From NCBI RefSeq assembly GCF_029759835.1, contig NZ_JAJJND010000005.1, positions 1 through 40,324 of the forward strand: 40,324 nucleotides of DNA, written 5' to 3'. Source of the stretch: Acetobacter sp. AN02. GTDB lineage: Bacteria > Pseudomonadota > Alphaproteobacteria > Acetobacterales > Acetobacteraceae. Made by a program: the position numbers and the translations under genes. The notes below the pieces were generated by a model. That model was given only the letters and a program-made list of their open reading frames with translations. It ran no database searches and had not been told where the DNA came from. The first letter of the stretch is position 1; each line of letters starts with the position of its first letter. Positions 24,178-32,259 of this stretch are shown here, piece by piece.

Positions 24178-25072
24178 GCGTAGATTCATTCCTTCCCAGT
24201 AAAAGGATGAGCGAATGCTCTGACATGCATCCTCACTGATTCTGGGCGCGACCCGACCAGCACCATCTGACGCGAATTATCTAAAGGTCCAGAAGTTTAG
24301 TCGACTTTGACGACTGTTATATCCCCTTTTCAGGGGAACCGACAAAAACCCGTTCCCTGACATCAGGATACAGGTTTTTGTTATTTTGGATTGTAGTAGC
24401 TTCCGATTATCCACACTTTCGTATGTCTGTCTGACCTGCGGCGACTGGTTTCAGAGCCTCTGCCACAACAGCCTGATCATGTCGCCCTCGAATAAAGCGT
24501 CGTCCAGCCCGGACCATTCCGGCATGTGTCGTCGCGTCGTCATGGAAGCTGACAATCAGAGCTGCGAGATCTTCGCCGCTCTGTCCGGCGAGGCTTGCAA
24601 GAGCAGTGGGCAGCTGCATCCCCTCGGTCGCAACTGGTCTCATCACGCACGGTACGCGAGCGGCCAGACTGTCTAGGACCTTGAGGGTGCCAGTGTAAGA
24701 AGCCGTGTGATCGCCGCCCTGATGTCTGAAGCCCAGCGGACGGACGTTGCAAAGAACACCCAGGTCGCGGCCGCGCGGAAGCGGGCACGCCAGCGCTCCA
24801 AAAAACAGTAACGCTTTTCAGGTCGGCAGGATCAGTTCGAATCTATAACGGATTAAGTTGGTGTTTTTCAGAAACGAGTCTTGCGAGCTCTGGTGCGGTT
24901 GACGGTGCAGTATTTCTTGGTCTGTTTTTATTGTGTGATCTGATCCTGATTTTTCCCGGGCTTTGAGGTCTCACACCCTAAATTCCCCAAAGGATTTTGT
25001 TCTTATCCGATCTGGTATCGGTTTTTTGCGTGTGGGTTCCTCGTCCCGCAATACTTGTAAACGAGAAAATCA
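24178..25072. other. Gene-poor region downstream of the relaxase
   Basis: Apart from the glycosyltransferase fragment (separate entry) I see no supported gene in these 895 bases. A short inverted pair, CCCCTTTTCAGGGG (near 24325-24338), may help end relaxase transcription. A short plus-strand ORF at about 24722-24811 would encode a 29-residue Arg/Lys-rich peptide (MSEAQRTDVAKNTQ, then basic), but it lies antisense to the fragment and I would not call it. Confidence 0.4.
24407..24715 (-). pseudogene. C-terminal fragment of a GT4-type glycosyltransferase
   Basis: On the minus strand an open frame contains TLKVLDSLAARVPCVMRPVATEGM, then LASLAGQSGEDLAALIVSFHDD, then a helix ending at the stop codon. 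This is the pattern of the C-terminal Rossmann domain of group 1 glycosyltransferases (KVLeALAxGvPvVxTpxaaEGl, then dAalaaai..L..D). The donor-binding Glu of the EG motif is present, but the N-terminal domain and most of the C-terminal domain are missing. The frame reaches a stop near 24821 without a start that would give a complete enzyme. It is therefore a leftover of a gene cut by rearrangement, perhaps from an exopolysaccharide locus. Confidence 0.5.
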
Positions 25073-25291
25073 ATGTCTGATCATACAACTACTTCTTCTG
25101 TAGTGGAGGCGGATCTTATGCAGCTCGTGGCCCTGCACCGGCTGCTTGACTTTGCCATAAGCCAATCGCTCGAAGGCAATACGGACGACCGTATCCTGGA
25201 GGGCGTCGTCATTCTGACGCGCATGATCGGTCGCAAAGTCCGGTGCGTGACCAGCAAAATCCTGGATGGCGAAGGCTCAGGCTGCGATTAA
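25073..25291 (+). CDS. Small hypothetical protein
   Basis: This 72-residue acidic, largely helical protein (for example LMQLVALHRLLDFAISQSLEG, then ILEGVVILTRMIGRKVRCV) has no family I recognise. The start ATG at 25073 has only a weak GAGAAAA upstream. It lies 93 bp before the next gene on the same strand and the two may be cotranscribed. The helix pattern suggests a small oligomeric or regulatory protein, but nothing in it shows a function. Confidence 0.5.
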   Translation: MSDHTTTSSVVEADLMQLVALHRLLDFAISQSLEGNTDDRILEGVVILTRMIGRKVRCVTSKILDGEGSGCD

Positions 25292-25384
25292 CGCTCTCCA
25301 TCCTCGCCCACATTCACACCCATTTCTTCCCTCAACAGGCGCGCTCATGTCGCGTCTGATTTCGTTTCATAAGGACAATAAACA

Positions 25385-26005
25385 ATGTTTCTCTCTTCAG
25401 GCGATGCCACGCCGTCCCGTTTTCATCCCACCGAGGCCGATCTCATCACCTATCGGGACCTGGCCCGTGCCCTCGGCGCCCCACCGAGCGAGGTCATCTG
25501 CCGGTATCTCGGCCCGGCCGGCCAACATCTGGTGTTCATCGGTGAGTCCGGTCAGCGGGACTGGGCGCGCGTCGATACCCAGGCAAGGGCTCGCTGGCCA
25601 GATCTGCCGTCCACGGGAACCACAGCGTCGGATGGCAAGATACTGGAATCCCTGCCTGAACGTATCGTGTATCAGATACTGGATTCTCTCAAACATGAGG
25701 ATATGGAGATCGATCTTCACCAGCCGATCATGCCTGATATGGGGCCCGAGAAAGCAGATCTGACGCTGCGACGTCGGGATGCCGCCTGCTTCATCGAGGT
25801 GATCGGCTGCTGCGGTGTGAACCGCATCACCCGCAACGATCATGAGCGCCGGGGGCTGGAGCGCTTCGAGCGGCGCGAAGCCTTCTACCGCCGTGTTGGC
25901 ATCACCCCAGTCTGCATCTTTCTCGACCTGCTGGCGCGTCCAGAAGACCTGAAGGCACTGTGCCAGTCTCTGGTGGACCGGATCGCTGACGACGGGAGTG
26001 ACTGA
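25385..26005 (+). CDS. Hypothetical protein, possible degenerate restriction-endonuclease-like fold
   Basis: This 206-residue protein is not a family I can name. The C-terminal half has KADLTLRRRDAACFIEVIG, then a helix rich in Arg/Glu and the strand VGITPVCIFLD. A D followed about ten residues later by IEV and further strands is reminiscent of PD-(D/E)XK folds, but the Lys expected after the Glu is absent (EVIG), so activity is doubtful. The start ATG at 25385 has AAGGA nine bases upstream, a good site. It belongs to the mobilization module between relaxase and integrase. A 7-bp stem (GCGTGGG and CCCACGC, 26039-26070) lies after its stop. Confidence 0.6.
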   Translation: MFLSSGDATPSRFHPTEADLITYRDLARALGAPPSEVICRYLGPAGQHLVFIGESGQRDWARVDTQARARWPDLPSTGTTASDGKILESLPERIVYQILDSLKHEDMEIDLHQPIMPDMGPEKADLTLRRRDAACFIEVIGCCGVNRITRNDHERRGLERFERREAFYRRVGITPVCIFLDLLARPEDLKALCQSLVDRIADDGSD

Positions 26006-26353
26006 GAGATGTCGCTCTAAGAAGGACCGATGTCTGAGGCGTGGGGTGACCGGAACCGGAGCTCCCACGCCAGGAATGGTAGCGCATGACATCAGTTTTG
26101 GTATCCGGAGCGCAATCGAACGATGTCAAAAATTGCGAAAAAACCGTCTTGCCGTTTCAGGAATGTCTCATACCCTGAATAGACAGGGAAACAGGCGCAT
26201 GATTCGAGGCTCAAGTCCCGAGCATCGAGTGAAGTCAGCTTCCCTTCATGGAGGTTGTGACAATGTCCAGAACAACAGCGGATGACGGAGATCTGAAAGC
26301 ACTGCCTTGCCGGATCCGACGTTCGATCGGTTTCCCAAAACCGGAGCATCATC
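26006..26353. other. Intergenic region before the HTH gene
   Basis: These 348 bases hold no supported gene. A hairpin at 26039-26070 (GCGTGGG arms) could end transcription of the upstream gene, although no T-run follows. The remainder shows no repeats I can point to. Confidence 0.4.
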
Positions 26354-26695
26354 ATGTCAGCGGCTAAAAGAAAAACTGTCGCAATAGAGCCTCGTGGATC
26401 GTTACGTTACGCTGCGGCGGCGTTGCATCTTGGAATCGCTGAAGGAACGTTGCGGAACCAGCATGAGGCGTTGGGAATTCGGTCGTTGAAAATTGGCCGG
26501 GTCCGGTGTTTTCGTGTTGAGGATCTGGATGATTTCCTTGAGCGGAAGCTCCTTGAGACCGAGAGAAAGCAGCTTCGGAAAAAGCGGCGGGGGCGAGGGG
26601 AGAGTTTGCTCTTCAGTCCGGATTTCAGTTTCTGGATTGTGATCGCAGCACTATTGCTTGTAGCTCTGATCAGGCTGTCATTCGTGACAGCCTGA
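26354..26695 (+). CDS. HTH (excisionase/MerR-like) protein with C-terminal membrane segment
   Basis: This 113-residue protein has a helix-turn-helix of the HTH_17/excisionase type at residues about 15-65 (YAAAALHLGIAEGTLRNQHEALG, then KIGRVRCFRVEDLDDFL). A highly basic stretch follows (KQLRKKRRGRGE), then a hydrophobic segment at about 91-109 (FWIVIAALLLVALIRLSFV) that reads as one transmembrane helix. GGAG seven bases before ATG 26354 supports the start. Converging with the integrase gene and only 8 bp from its end, it is a candidate recombination directionality factor or repressor of the element. The membrane anchor is odd for an excisionase. Confidence 0.65.
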   Translation: MSAAKRKTVAIEPRGSLRYAAAALHLGIAEGTLRNQHEALGIRSLKIGRVRCFRVEDLDDFLERKLLETERKQLRKKRRGRGESLLFSPDFSFWIVIAALLLVALIRLSFVTA

Positions 26696-26703
26696 CGGAA
26701 ACG

Positions 26704-27813
26704 CTATTCTTTATCGACAAAGTTACGCTTTTCATATGCGATGGCTTTGGCGGCTAGATCTTCCGTGTGGGGTTGATAGTACCTGTCAAGGGACTTGATA
26801 TCCTTGTGTCCCGTCACGCGGCGAAGTTCCAGGGGGTTCGTGTAAATCCTTGCGAGACGGCTCGTCGCTTCGTGGCGAAGGTCATGAAACGTGAGATCCC
26901 TGAGACCTGCTTTCTTCGTCATCCGCCCGAACCGGACGGAGAAAGCGTCCTTGCTGCCAATGTCAAAGACGAGATCGCCCGGTCGGGCGGATTTGCGTTG
27001 TGCCTGAAGGGTCCGCAGCAGGCGGGCCGCACCGGGTGTCAGGGGACGGATTTCCGGGCCACGTTCGATGGCGCGATGCATGGTTTTCGTTTTTCCCAAG
27101 GACAAGGCGTGACGATCAAAGTCAATGTCACGCCAGCGGAGTGTCAGGGCTTCCTCCCGTCGGGTGCCTTGTTCAATGGCGAATTGGACGAATACGACAT
27201 CATCGGGCCAGGGCGATGTTGCCATGGCTTCCAGAAGGCGGTTGTATTCATCGCCGATGAGACGACGGTTGCGCTTCTTGTCTGCGCCAGCGGGACGTTT
27301 GACCGCCGTTGCGGCAGCCGGGTTTTTTGAAAAGGGCAGGTCCCACTCTGCGATCGCATGCTGGCAGATCGCGGCCAGCAGGTTGAGCCGTTTGACGACC
27401 GTTGCGGCGCTATATTTCTCAGCCAGCCGATCCCGGAAGCCGCGAACTGCCGTCGGGGTCAGATCGACCAGCGCAAGCTGTGCGATCTCGTCCTGGAGAA
27501 TGGAGGGGATGTGACCTTTGCGATCATTCTCCCGGGTCTGCATCTCCTCGCGCACGTAACGGTCGACCAGTTCGCGGACGGTCTGGCGTTCCAGTGGGCG
27601 CGTGTCCTCAAACTGTCCGAGTTCCAGTTTGGCGGACGTCGTGTCCAGCCAGCGTCGGGCCAGTTTGGCCGAGGTGAAGGTTTGATGGATCCGCTCTCCG
27701 CCAGCGATACGCTTGCGGGCTCGATACTGGCCCTTACCGCGATACTCCACGCCTGCGGGAAGAGCGCGGCCTGTTGCGGGATCGATTTTGGCAGAAGTGA
27801 TTCGGTCTTTCAT
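26704..27813 (-). CDS. Tyrosine recombinase (integrase) of the island
   Basis: This protein is about 369 residues long. The N-terminal part (about 20-75) is an arm-type DNA-binding region, a SAM-like core-binding domain follows (about 80-165), then the catalytic domain. Its Arg is in EQGTRREEAL, the Lys in LGKTKT, the HxxR in HDLRHEATS, the second His in TGHKD, and the nucleophile Tyr in LDRYYQP. All six expected positions look intact. ATG 27813 is chosen because GAGG lies six bases upstream; an upstream in-frame start at 27849 has no such site. The gene ends 8 bp from the converging HTH gene and lies next to the 3' end of tRNA-Glu, the classical arrangement for an integrase acting at a tRNA attB. 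Confidence 0.93.
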   Translation of the reverse strand: MKDRITSAKIDPATGRALPAGVEYRGKGQYRARKRIAGGERIHQTFTSAKLARRWLDTTSAKLELGQFEDTRPLERQTVRELVDRYVREEMQTRENDRKGHIPSILQDEIAQLALVDLTPTAVRGFRDRLAEKYSAATVVKRLNLLAAICQHAIAEWDLPFSKNPAAATAVKRPAGADKKRNRRLIGDEYNRLLEAMATSPWPDDVVFVQFAIEQGTRREEALTLRWRDIDFDRHALSLGKTKTMHRAIERGPEIRPLTPGAARLLRTLQAQRKSARPGDLVFDIGSKDAFSVRFGRMTKKAGLRDLTFHDLRHEATSRLARIYTNPLELRRVTGHKDIKSLDRYYQPHTEDLAAKAIAYEKRNFVDKE

Positions 27814-27825
27814 GGTGAGCCTCGC

Positions 27826-27908
27826 CTGGGCCCAGCATAGCCTTTTCATGGGCCCATTGGGACCATGTGCTTATCGTCTTTTTTGGCGATGGGCCCAAGG
27901 CGGGCCCA
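27826..27908. repeat. Cluster of four GGGCCC palindromes upstream of the integrase
   Basis: GGGCCC occurs at 27828-27833, 27850-27855, 27891-27896 and 27902-27907. Two copies are extended to TGGGCCCA (27849-27856 and 27890-27897) and one to CTGGGCCCAG (27826-27835). All lie between the integrase start and the tRNA, where arm-type integrase sites or excisionase/repressor sites would be. They could therefore control integrase expression or help build the recombination complex. Confidence 0.55.
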
Positions 27909-27956
27909 AAAGCAGTCAATCATTCCGTGACCGAAACTCTAAGTCATTGGAAAGAT

Positions 27957-28032
27957 TGGCGTCCCGTACGGGATTCGAACCCGTGTTGCCGCCGTGAAAG
28001 GGCGGTGTCCTAGGCCTCTAGACGAACGGGAC
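27957..28032 (-). tRNA. tRNA-Glu (anticodon TTC), island integration site
   Basis: On the minus strand the sequence begins GTCCCGTTCGTCTAGAGG (28032 downwards), has the anticodon loop CTTTCAC with anticodon TTC, the T-arm ACGGGTTCGAATCCCGT, the acceptor partner GGGAC, discriminator G (27960) and an encoded CCA (27959-27957). The acceptor stem pairs fully. The 3' end faces the integrase gene, so the gene was kept intact by the element that integrated at its 3' end. Confidence 0.95.
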
Positions 28033-28101
28033 AGCGTGGACAGGTGGAGTTGTATGTGAGAGCGGAGGTGCCGTCAAGCGGTCGGATGTATGATTCTGAA
28101 T

Positions 28102-28130
28102 AAAAAAAGCCGGGAAAAAATTCCCGGCTT
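28102..28130 (-). terminator. Intrinsic terminator of the TonB receptor gene
   Basis: Read on the minus strand: AAGCCGGGAA, a four-base loop, TTCCCGGCTT, then a run of T (28108-28102). It lies 28 bp after the stop of the TonB-dependent receptor gene and is a textbook rho-independent terminator. Confidence 0.9.
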
Positions 28131-28157
28131 CTGAGGAACGGTAATGAGCGTGATGTA

Positions 28158-30752
28158 TCAGAAATTTGCGTTGATCCGCCCGTAGTAATACGCGCCGGTC
28201 ATTGAGATCTGGGATGATGAAATATCGTAGGGTTTTGCTCCGAGGTAGTTGACGATATTCGGAACCCTGCGGGGGCGGATATTGAAGATGTTGTTGGCAC
28301 CGACGGCAAGATGCCACTGTTTATTGACACGATATCCGACTTCAAGATCCGTCAGCCAGCGGGGCGTATTCTTGAACTGATAGAAGTCGGTGGTGGAGTA
28401 CTGGAGCGCGGCCGGAGCCCAGTCCTGATAGGACAGCATGTTGGTTGTCTGACCCCAGCGTGTCTGACGGATGTTCACATCCCATTTTCCGACGTTGTAG
28501 TAGGCGTTCAGGATGATCTTGCTGCGTGGGTAGGCGGTTGTCAGATAACCGATCGTCTGTGCGTTCAGTGTATTGCCGCCAGGGGTGTGGTGCATTCTTG
28601 TCCGGTTGAGATCCAGCGACATGGACAGATTCAGATTACCATACCGGCGCATGCGGAACGTATAATCGGCAGTGATATCCAGGCCCTGTGTGCGGGTGCT
28701 GCCAGCGTTGACCATGCTGTACGCTGACACGCCCTGATCGGAAACACCTGCGGGACGTTCAAAGCCGAGATTTGAAAGAGCATTGATCGCTGAAGGACCG
28801 CTGATGACATTTCCCATGCCGATACGGTCACGGATATCGGTCTGATAGACGTTGACCTCGACATTGAAGTCCTTGAGCGGCTCTACAACGATACCACCTG
28901 AAACGTTTGTGGAACGCTCGGCCTTGAGTTTGCCGCCGCCGATTGCTCTGGCTGCATCGGAGTCCGCTGCCAGGAGGCCTTCGGCGCTGGTCGGTCCGAC
29001 ATTCATGGAGCTGTAATGCTGCTCCGCAAGGGTCGGAGCGCGGAAGCCGTTATTGATCGTGCCACGCAGGGCAAGCCATTTTGTCACGTCATAACGCGTG
29101 GAGACCTTGCCGATCTCTGCGTTGCCCGCATCGGTATAATGCTCAAAGCGGCCTGCAAAATCCACTACCCAGTTTTTGGTGAAGTGGAACGTGCCATCAA
29201 GATACCAGGACCAGACGTTACGGTACCATTTACCTGCGTTGGCAGGCATCAGACCGGCAAAACCCTGTGTTCCGCCCAGGATATAGGAAGGCGCGTTACC
29301 CGCCCACATCTGATAGGAATCAAGCCGGTGCTCCATGCCGAAGGACACGTCGACAGGGATGCTTTTCGTCATCCTGAACCTGCGGCTGAAATCGAGATCG
29401 TTGGTCCACTGGGCCATATTGAATTTCTGGGCCAGAGCTGTTGTCGGGGACCATCCGCAGCCTGCAGATGAGTAGAAGCTGCTGGAAGGATCGAGCGAAC
29501 AGGTGGAGGCCAGCATGTTCGGGTTGGCGGTGTGTTTGTTGCCGATTTTATTGTAATCGGCACCGTAGGTTGAGGTCGCGCTCCATTTGAAGCCTAGGAA
29601 GTTATTCCCGCGTGCGCCGACTGTTGCCGCGTAGTCGTTCTCCTCGATTGTCTCCAGCGGTGAGAAACCATAGGGCCACAGGGAGGGGGCAATGGTCGGC
29701 AGGCGGAAGTTCTCATAGGCTTCCGAATGCCGGTGAGCATAGGTGATGCTGCCGAAGAACGTGACGTTCTCGTTCAGGGGCTTTTCCCAGTCCAGTCCGA
29801 AATTCTCGCGGGTCTCTTCCGGTGTGCTTGTGATTTTGTTTGATGAATCCGGAAGATTTACCGGTCCGGTATACAGACCCGAATCTGCGTAGGAAGGACG
29901 GGCCAGCAGAGCGTCTCCGGTCAGCAGCCGGTGGTCGTGGGCATTTTTCGCGACGAAATGGTCCGCGTGGTACATCTGTCCGAACAGATGAAGGAAACCG
30001 TCATTTCCGAGCTTGAAGCCGCCATCTGCATTCAGCTGATAGTTCCAGCCGTCACCGTTATAGGCATTGGCACCGGTCTGCCCGCTGATGCTCAGTCCGT
30101 GATTGGTTTTCTTGGTAATGATGTTGATGACGCCGGCAAGTGCGTCTCCGCCGTAGCGTGGTGCGGCACCATCTTCCATGATTTCCATATGGTCAATCAT
30201 GTTAGACGGAATCATGTTGAGATCGACGCCGGTCGTTCCGAAATTCGGCCCGCCTACTGCAGTCATATTGCCGGTCGTATGGCGGCGATGGCCGTCAAGC
30301 AGAACAACGACGTGGTTCGAACTCAGACCGCGCATATGGATCGAGGAGACGAGTGCCGCTGCGTCACTTCCCATGGCTTCCACGTTGACGGAGGCATAGG
30401 TTTTCGTCAGGGCATCAGCAAGATTGATCTGACCGGCACGCTGCAGGGTTTCTGACGTGACGATGGAGACCGATGACGTGCTTTCACGCGCTTTTCTTTT
30501 GACGGAAGCATGACGGTTCGTGCGAACGGCCACCTCTTCATTGGCTGACGAGTGATAGGGCTGAAGAGGGGCTTTGTTCTTTACTGCTGCAGTGGCGGGG
30601 GCGCCTGCAGGGGCAGCGGTTTTCGCTGCAGAGTGGCCATGAGCCTTCGTGTGATGACGGGAGGCAGCTGCTTCAGCGTCTGTATCCGGGATCATGCTGA
30701 CCATCGGAACGGCGAGAATTGTGGCGGCGAACAGCCGGCGGCGGGACGTCAT
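28158..30752 (-). CDS. TonB-dependent outer-membrane receptor
   Basis: This protein of about 864 residues has an N-terminal export signal (MTSRRRLFAATILAVPMV), with SRRRLF close to a Tat twin-arginine motif. A His/Ala-rich linker follows, then the plug domain (SVSIVTSETLQRAGQINLADALT, then SIHMRGLSSNHVVVLLDG and IEIMEDGAAPRYGGDALAGVINIITKK-type blocks). The rest is a 22-strand type barrel with aromatic strands, ending GRINANF with the C-terminal Phe needed for outer-membrane insertion. It imports a substrate that cannot be told from sequence, such as a siderophore, cofactor or sugar, using TonB energy. ATG 30752 is chosen because the signal peptide starts there; an in-frame codon at 30824 would add 24 residues. 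It is the first core gene beyond tRNA-Glu and has its own terminator. Confidence 0.92.
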   Translation of the reverse strand: MTSRRRLFAATILAVPMVSMIPDTDAEAAASRHHTKAHGHSAAKTAAPAGAPATAAVKNKAPLQPYHSSANEEVAVRTNRHASVKRKARESTSSVSIVTSETLQRAGQINLADALTKTYASVNVEAMGSDAAALVSSIHMRGLSSNHVVVLLDGHRRHTTGNMTAVGGPNFGTTGVDLNMIPSNMIDHMEIMEDGAAPRYGGDALAGVINIITKKTNHGLSISGQTGANAYNGDGWNYQLNADGGFKLGNDGFLHLFGQMYHADHFVAKNAHDHRLLTGDALLARPSYADSGLYTGPVNLPDSSNKITSTPEETRENFGLDWEKPLNENVTFFGSITYAHRHSEAYENFRLPTIAPSLWPYGFSPLETIEENDYAATVGARGNNFLGFKWSATSTYGADYNKIGNKHTANPNMLASTCSLDPSSSFYSSAGCGWSPTTALAQKFNMAQWTNDLDFSRRFRMTKSIPVDVSFGMEHRLDSYQMWAGNAPSYILGGTQGFAGLMPANAGKWYRNVWSWYLDGTFHFTKNWVVDFAGRFEHYTDAGNAEIGKVSTRYDVTKWLALRGTINNGFRAPTLAEQHYSSMNVGPTSAEGLLAADSDAARAIGGGKLKAERSTNVSGGIVVEPLKDFNVEVNVYQTDIRDRIGMGNVISGPSAINALSNLGFERPAGVSDQGVSAYSMVNAGSTRTQGLDITADYTFRMRRYGNLNLSMSLDLNRTRMHHTPGGNTLNAQTIGYLTTAYPRSKIILNAYYNVGKWDVNIRQTRWGQTTNMLSYQDWAPAALQYSTTDFYQFKNTPRWLTDLEVGYRVNKQWHLAVGANNIFNIRPRRVPNIVNYLGAKPYDISSSQISMTGAYYYGRINANF

Positions 30753-30858
30753 GATCAGGAAAATTCTCCATGCACACGAAACGGGTTTCGTTTCGGTATG
30801 GTTATGGAGTCCTGCGCTTTTCACAAGGGAGAAATGTGACCATATATTTATGTCGGAC

Positions 30859-30888
30859 CCGTAATGTTGCCAAAAAGCAACATTACGG
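30859..30888 (-). terminator. Hairpin after the ABC1-kinase gene
   Basis: A perfect 12-bp stem, CCGTAATGTTGC against GCAACATTACGG, with loop CAAAAA, lies 8 bp after the stop at 30897 on the minus strand. No clear T-run follows, so it may be a terminator of the weaker type or an mRNA-stabilising hairpin at the end of the operon. Confidence 0.6.
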
Positions 30889-30896
30889 CCTGTGGT

Positions 30897-32252
30897 TCAG
30901 GAGGTCAGGTGTGGAATTCCGGCTTTTTCCAGGGCTTCCGTCTGTCTTGACGCGAGAGCGGTGACATCGAAACCGTCTGTCAGTTCCCGGAACATCTGGC
31001 ACCAGTTCAGCCTGGCGCCGATCCGCATGAATACGGATCCGAGACCGATGGCGGAGCGGTCCACGAGAACGAAGGCTCTCGGAGGCTTTACGCCGCCGGT
31101 ACGCTGAAGTCCTGCATGAACACGCGTCATGATTTCCCGGCCGAATGTTCCGCCAGGACCTTCCTGAATTTCCCTCACACGATCATCAAGCGCCGGTGCG
31201 TAAAGAAACTCCGCCCATTCGTTGAGGACATCCATCGTCTCGTAAGACAGATTTTCAAAGCCCCATGCCCGATAGGCCTCGGCGGCCATATCGCGGTCCT
31301 TGCGGCGCAGGGCCTCACACAGATCGATAATGGCCTTGATGAAGGTGGGTTCAAAAATCCGGATACTGCCGAAATCCAGCAGGTTAATGCCGTTATCCGC
31401 CCGGACGGTATAGTTTCCCATATGCGGATCGCCGTGGATCACGCCATAGTGGTAGAGCGGAATATACCAGGCATAGAAAAGTGCCTTTGCGATCTCGTTG
31501 CGAATCTCCTGGGAGGGATTTTCGGCAAGGACCGATTTGAGGGATCGCCCGTCTGCCCATGTCATGGTCAGCAGACGACGGGTGCTGAGCGCTGCGATCG
31601 GCTGCGGCACGGTGACGTCTGTCCGGCCTGACAGCATGTCGTCGTAAAGACGCATGTTTGCGGCTTCACGCGTGTAGTCCAGTTCCTCACGGAGGCGCTC
31701 TGTCAGTTCCTCGACCACGTCTTCCTGCCGGATAGCGTTGTCCATGCGCTGATAGACACCCATCGCCATACGAAACTGCTTCAGATCAGCCTCAACCGAA
31801 GTGGTCATATCGGGATACTGCAGTTTGCAGGCGACGGTCTCTCCCGTGGTCAGAACGGCCTTATGGACCTGGCCCAGGCTGGCGGCGGAGGCTGCCTCGC
31901 GGCTGAATTGCCGGAATTTTGTCTGCCAGTCCGCGCCCAGTTCGCCGCTCATGCGGCGGCGTATGAAATTCCAGCCCATCGGCGGAGCATTGGCCTGAAG
32001 CTGTGAAAGCTCTTCGGCATATTCTTCCGGCAGCGCGCCCGGGATCGTTGCAAGCAGCTGCGCGGCCTTCATCAGCGGGCCTTTCAGTCCGCCGAGGATC
32101 AGTTTCAGACCCTCTGCATGGGCACTTCCACCGCTGCGGATGCCAAGTCTGTTTCCGGCCAGGCGTGCGGCAATTCCGCCAACCGTACCTGTTGTCCGCA
32201 CCATGCGGCGGAATTCGCCGAAGAGGCCACTGTCGTCCAGGTCACGCTCTGC
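30897..32252 (-). CDS. ABC1/AarF/UbiB-family atypical kinase
   Basis: This protein of about 451 residues shows the family hallmarks in order: a variant of the KxGQ region (KGPLMKAAQLLATIPGALPEEYAEELSQLQ), the Ala-rich loop AASAASLGQVHKA in place of a Gly-rich loop, the nucleotide-binding Lys in VACKLQYPDM, the catalytic loop HGDPHMGNY, and the metal-binding LLDFGSIR. Such proteins support ubiquinone synthesis or lipid-related processes by ATP hydrolysis. Here the KxGQ Gln is kept (AAQ). ATG 32252 is preferred: it lies 7 bp after the stop of the peptidase gene, with AGG upstream, and the alternative TTG at 32273 overlaps that gene. It is the last gene of an apparent minus-strand operon. Confidence 0.88.
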   Translation of the reverse strand, partial: AERDLDDSGLFGEFRRMVRTTGTVGGIAARLAGNRLGIRSGGSAHAEGLKLILGGLKGPLMKAAQLLATIPGALPEEYAEELSQLQANAPPMGWNFIRRRMSGELGADWQTKFRQFSREAASAASLGQVHKAVLTTGETVACKLQYPDMTTSVEADLKQFRMAMGVYQRMDNAIRQEDVVEELTERLREELDYTREAANMRLYDDMLSGRTDVTVPQPIAALSTRRLLTMTWADGRSLKSVLAENPSQEIRNEIAKALFYAWYIPLYHYGVIHGDPHMGNYTVRADNGINLLDFGSIRIFEPTFIKAIIDLCEALRRKDRDMAAEAYRAWGFENLSYETMDVLNEWAEFLYAPALDDRVREIQEGPGGTFGREIMTRVHAGLQRTGGVKPPRAFVLVDRSAIGLGSVFMRIGARLNWCQMFRELTDGFDVTALASRQTEALEKAGIPHLTS

Positions 32253-32259
32253 CATTGTC

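Larger units (their letters stand above)
1..27956. mobile_element. Integrative mobilizable element / defence island (right end; left end outside window)
   Basis: The right boundary is set by tRNA-Glu and the adjacent integrase. Inside are a relaxase, a possible oriT region, IS elements and remnants, a glycosyltransferase fragment and several defence-like operons of very different base composition. No copy of the tRNA 3' end was noticed elsewhere in the window, so the other attachment site and the full size are not visible. The left part (before 10 kb) could also be older island material unrelated to the relaxase/integrase module. Confidence 0.65.

Noticed and set aside
24722-24811. Plus-strand basic peptide of 29 residues
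   Set aside because: Antisense to the glycosyltransferase fragment, preceded by an in-frame stop and lacking a ribosome-binding site.
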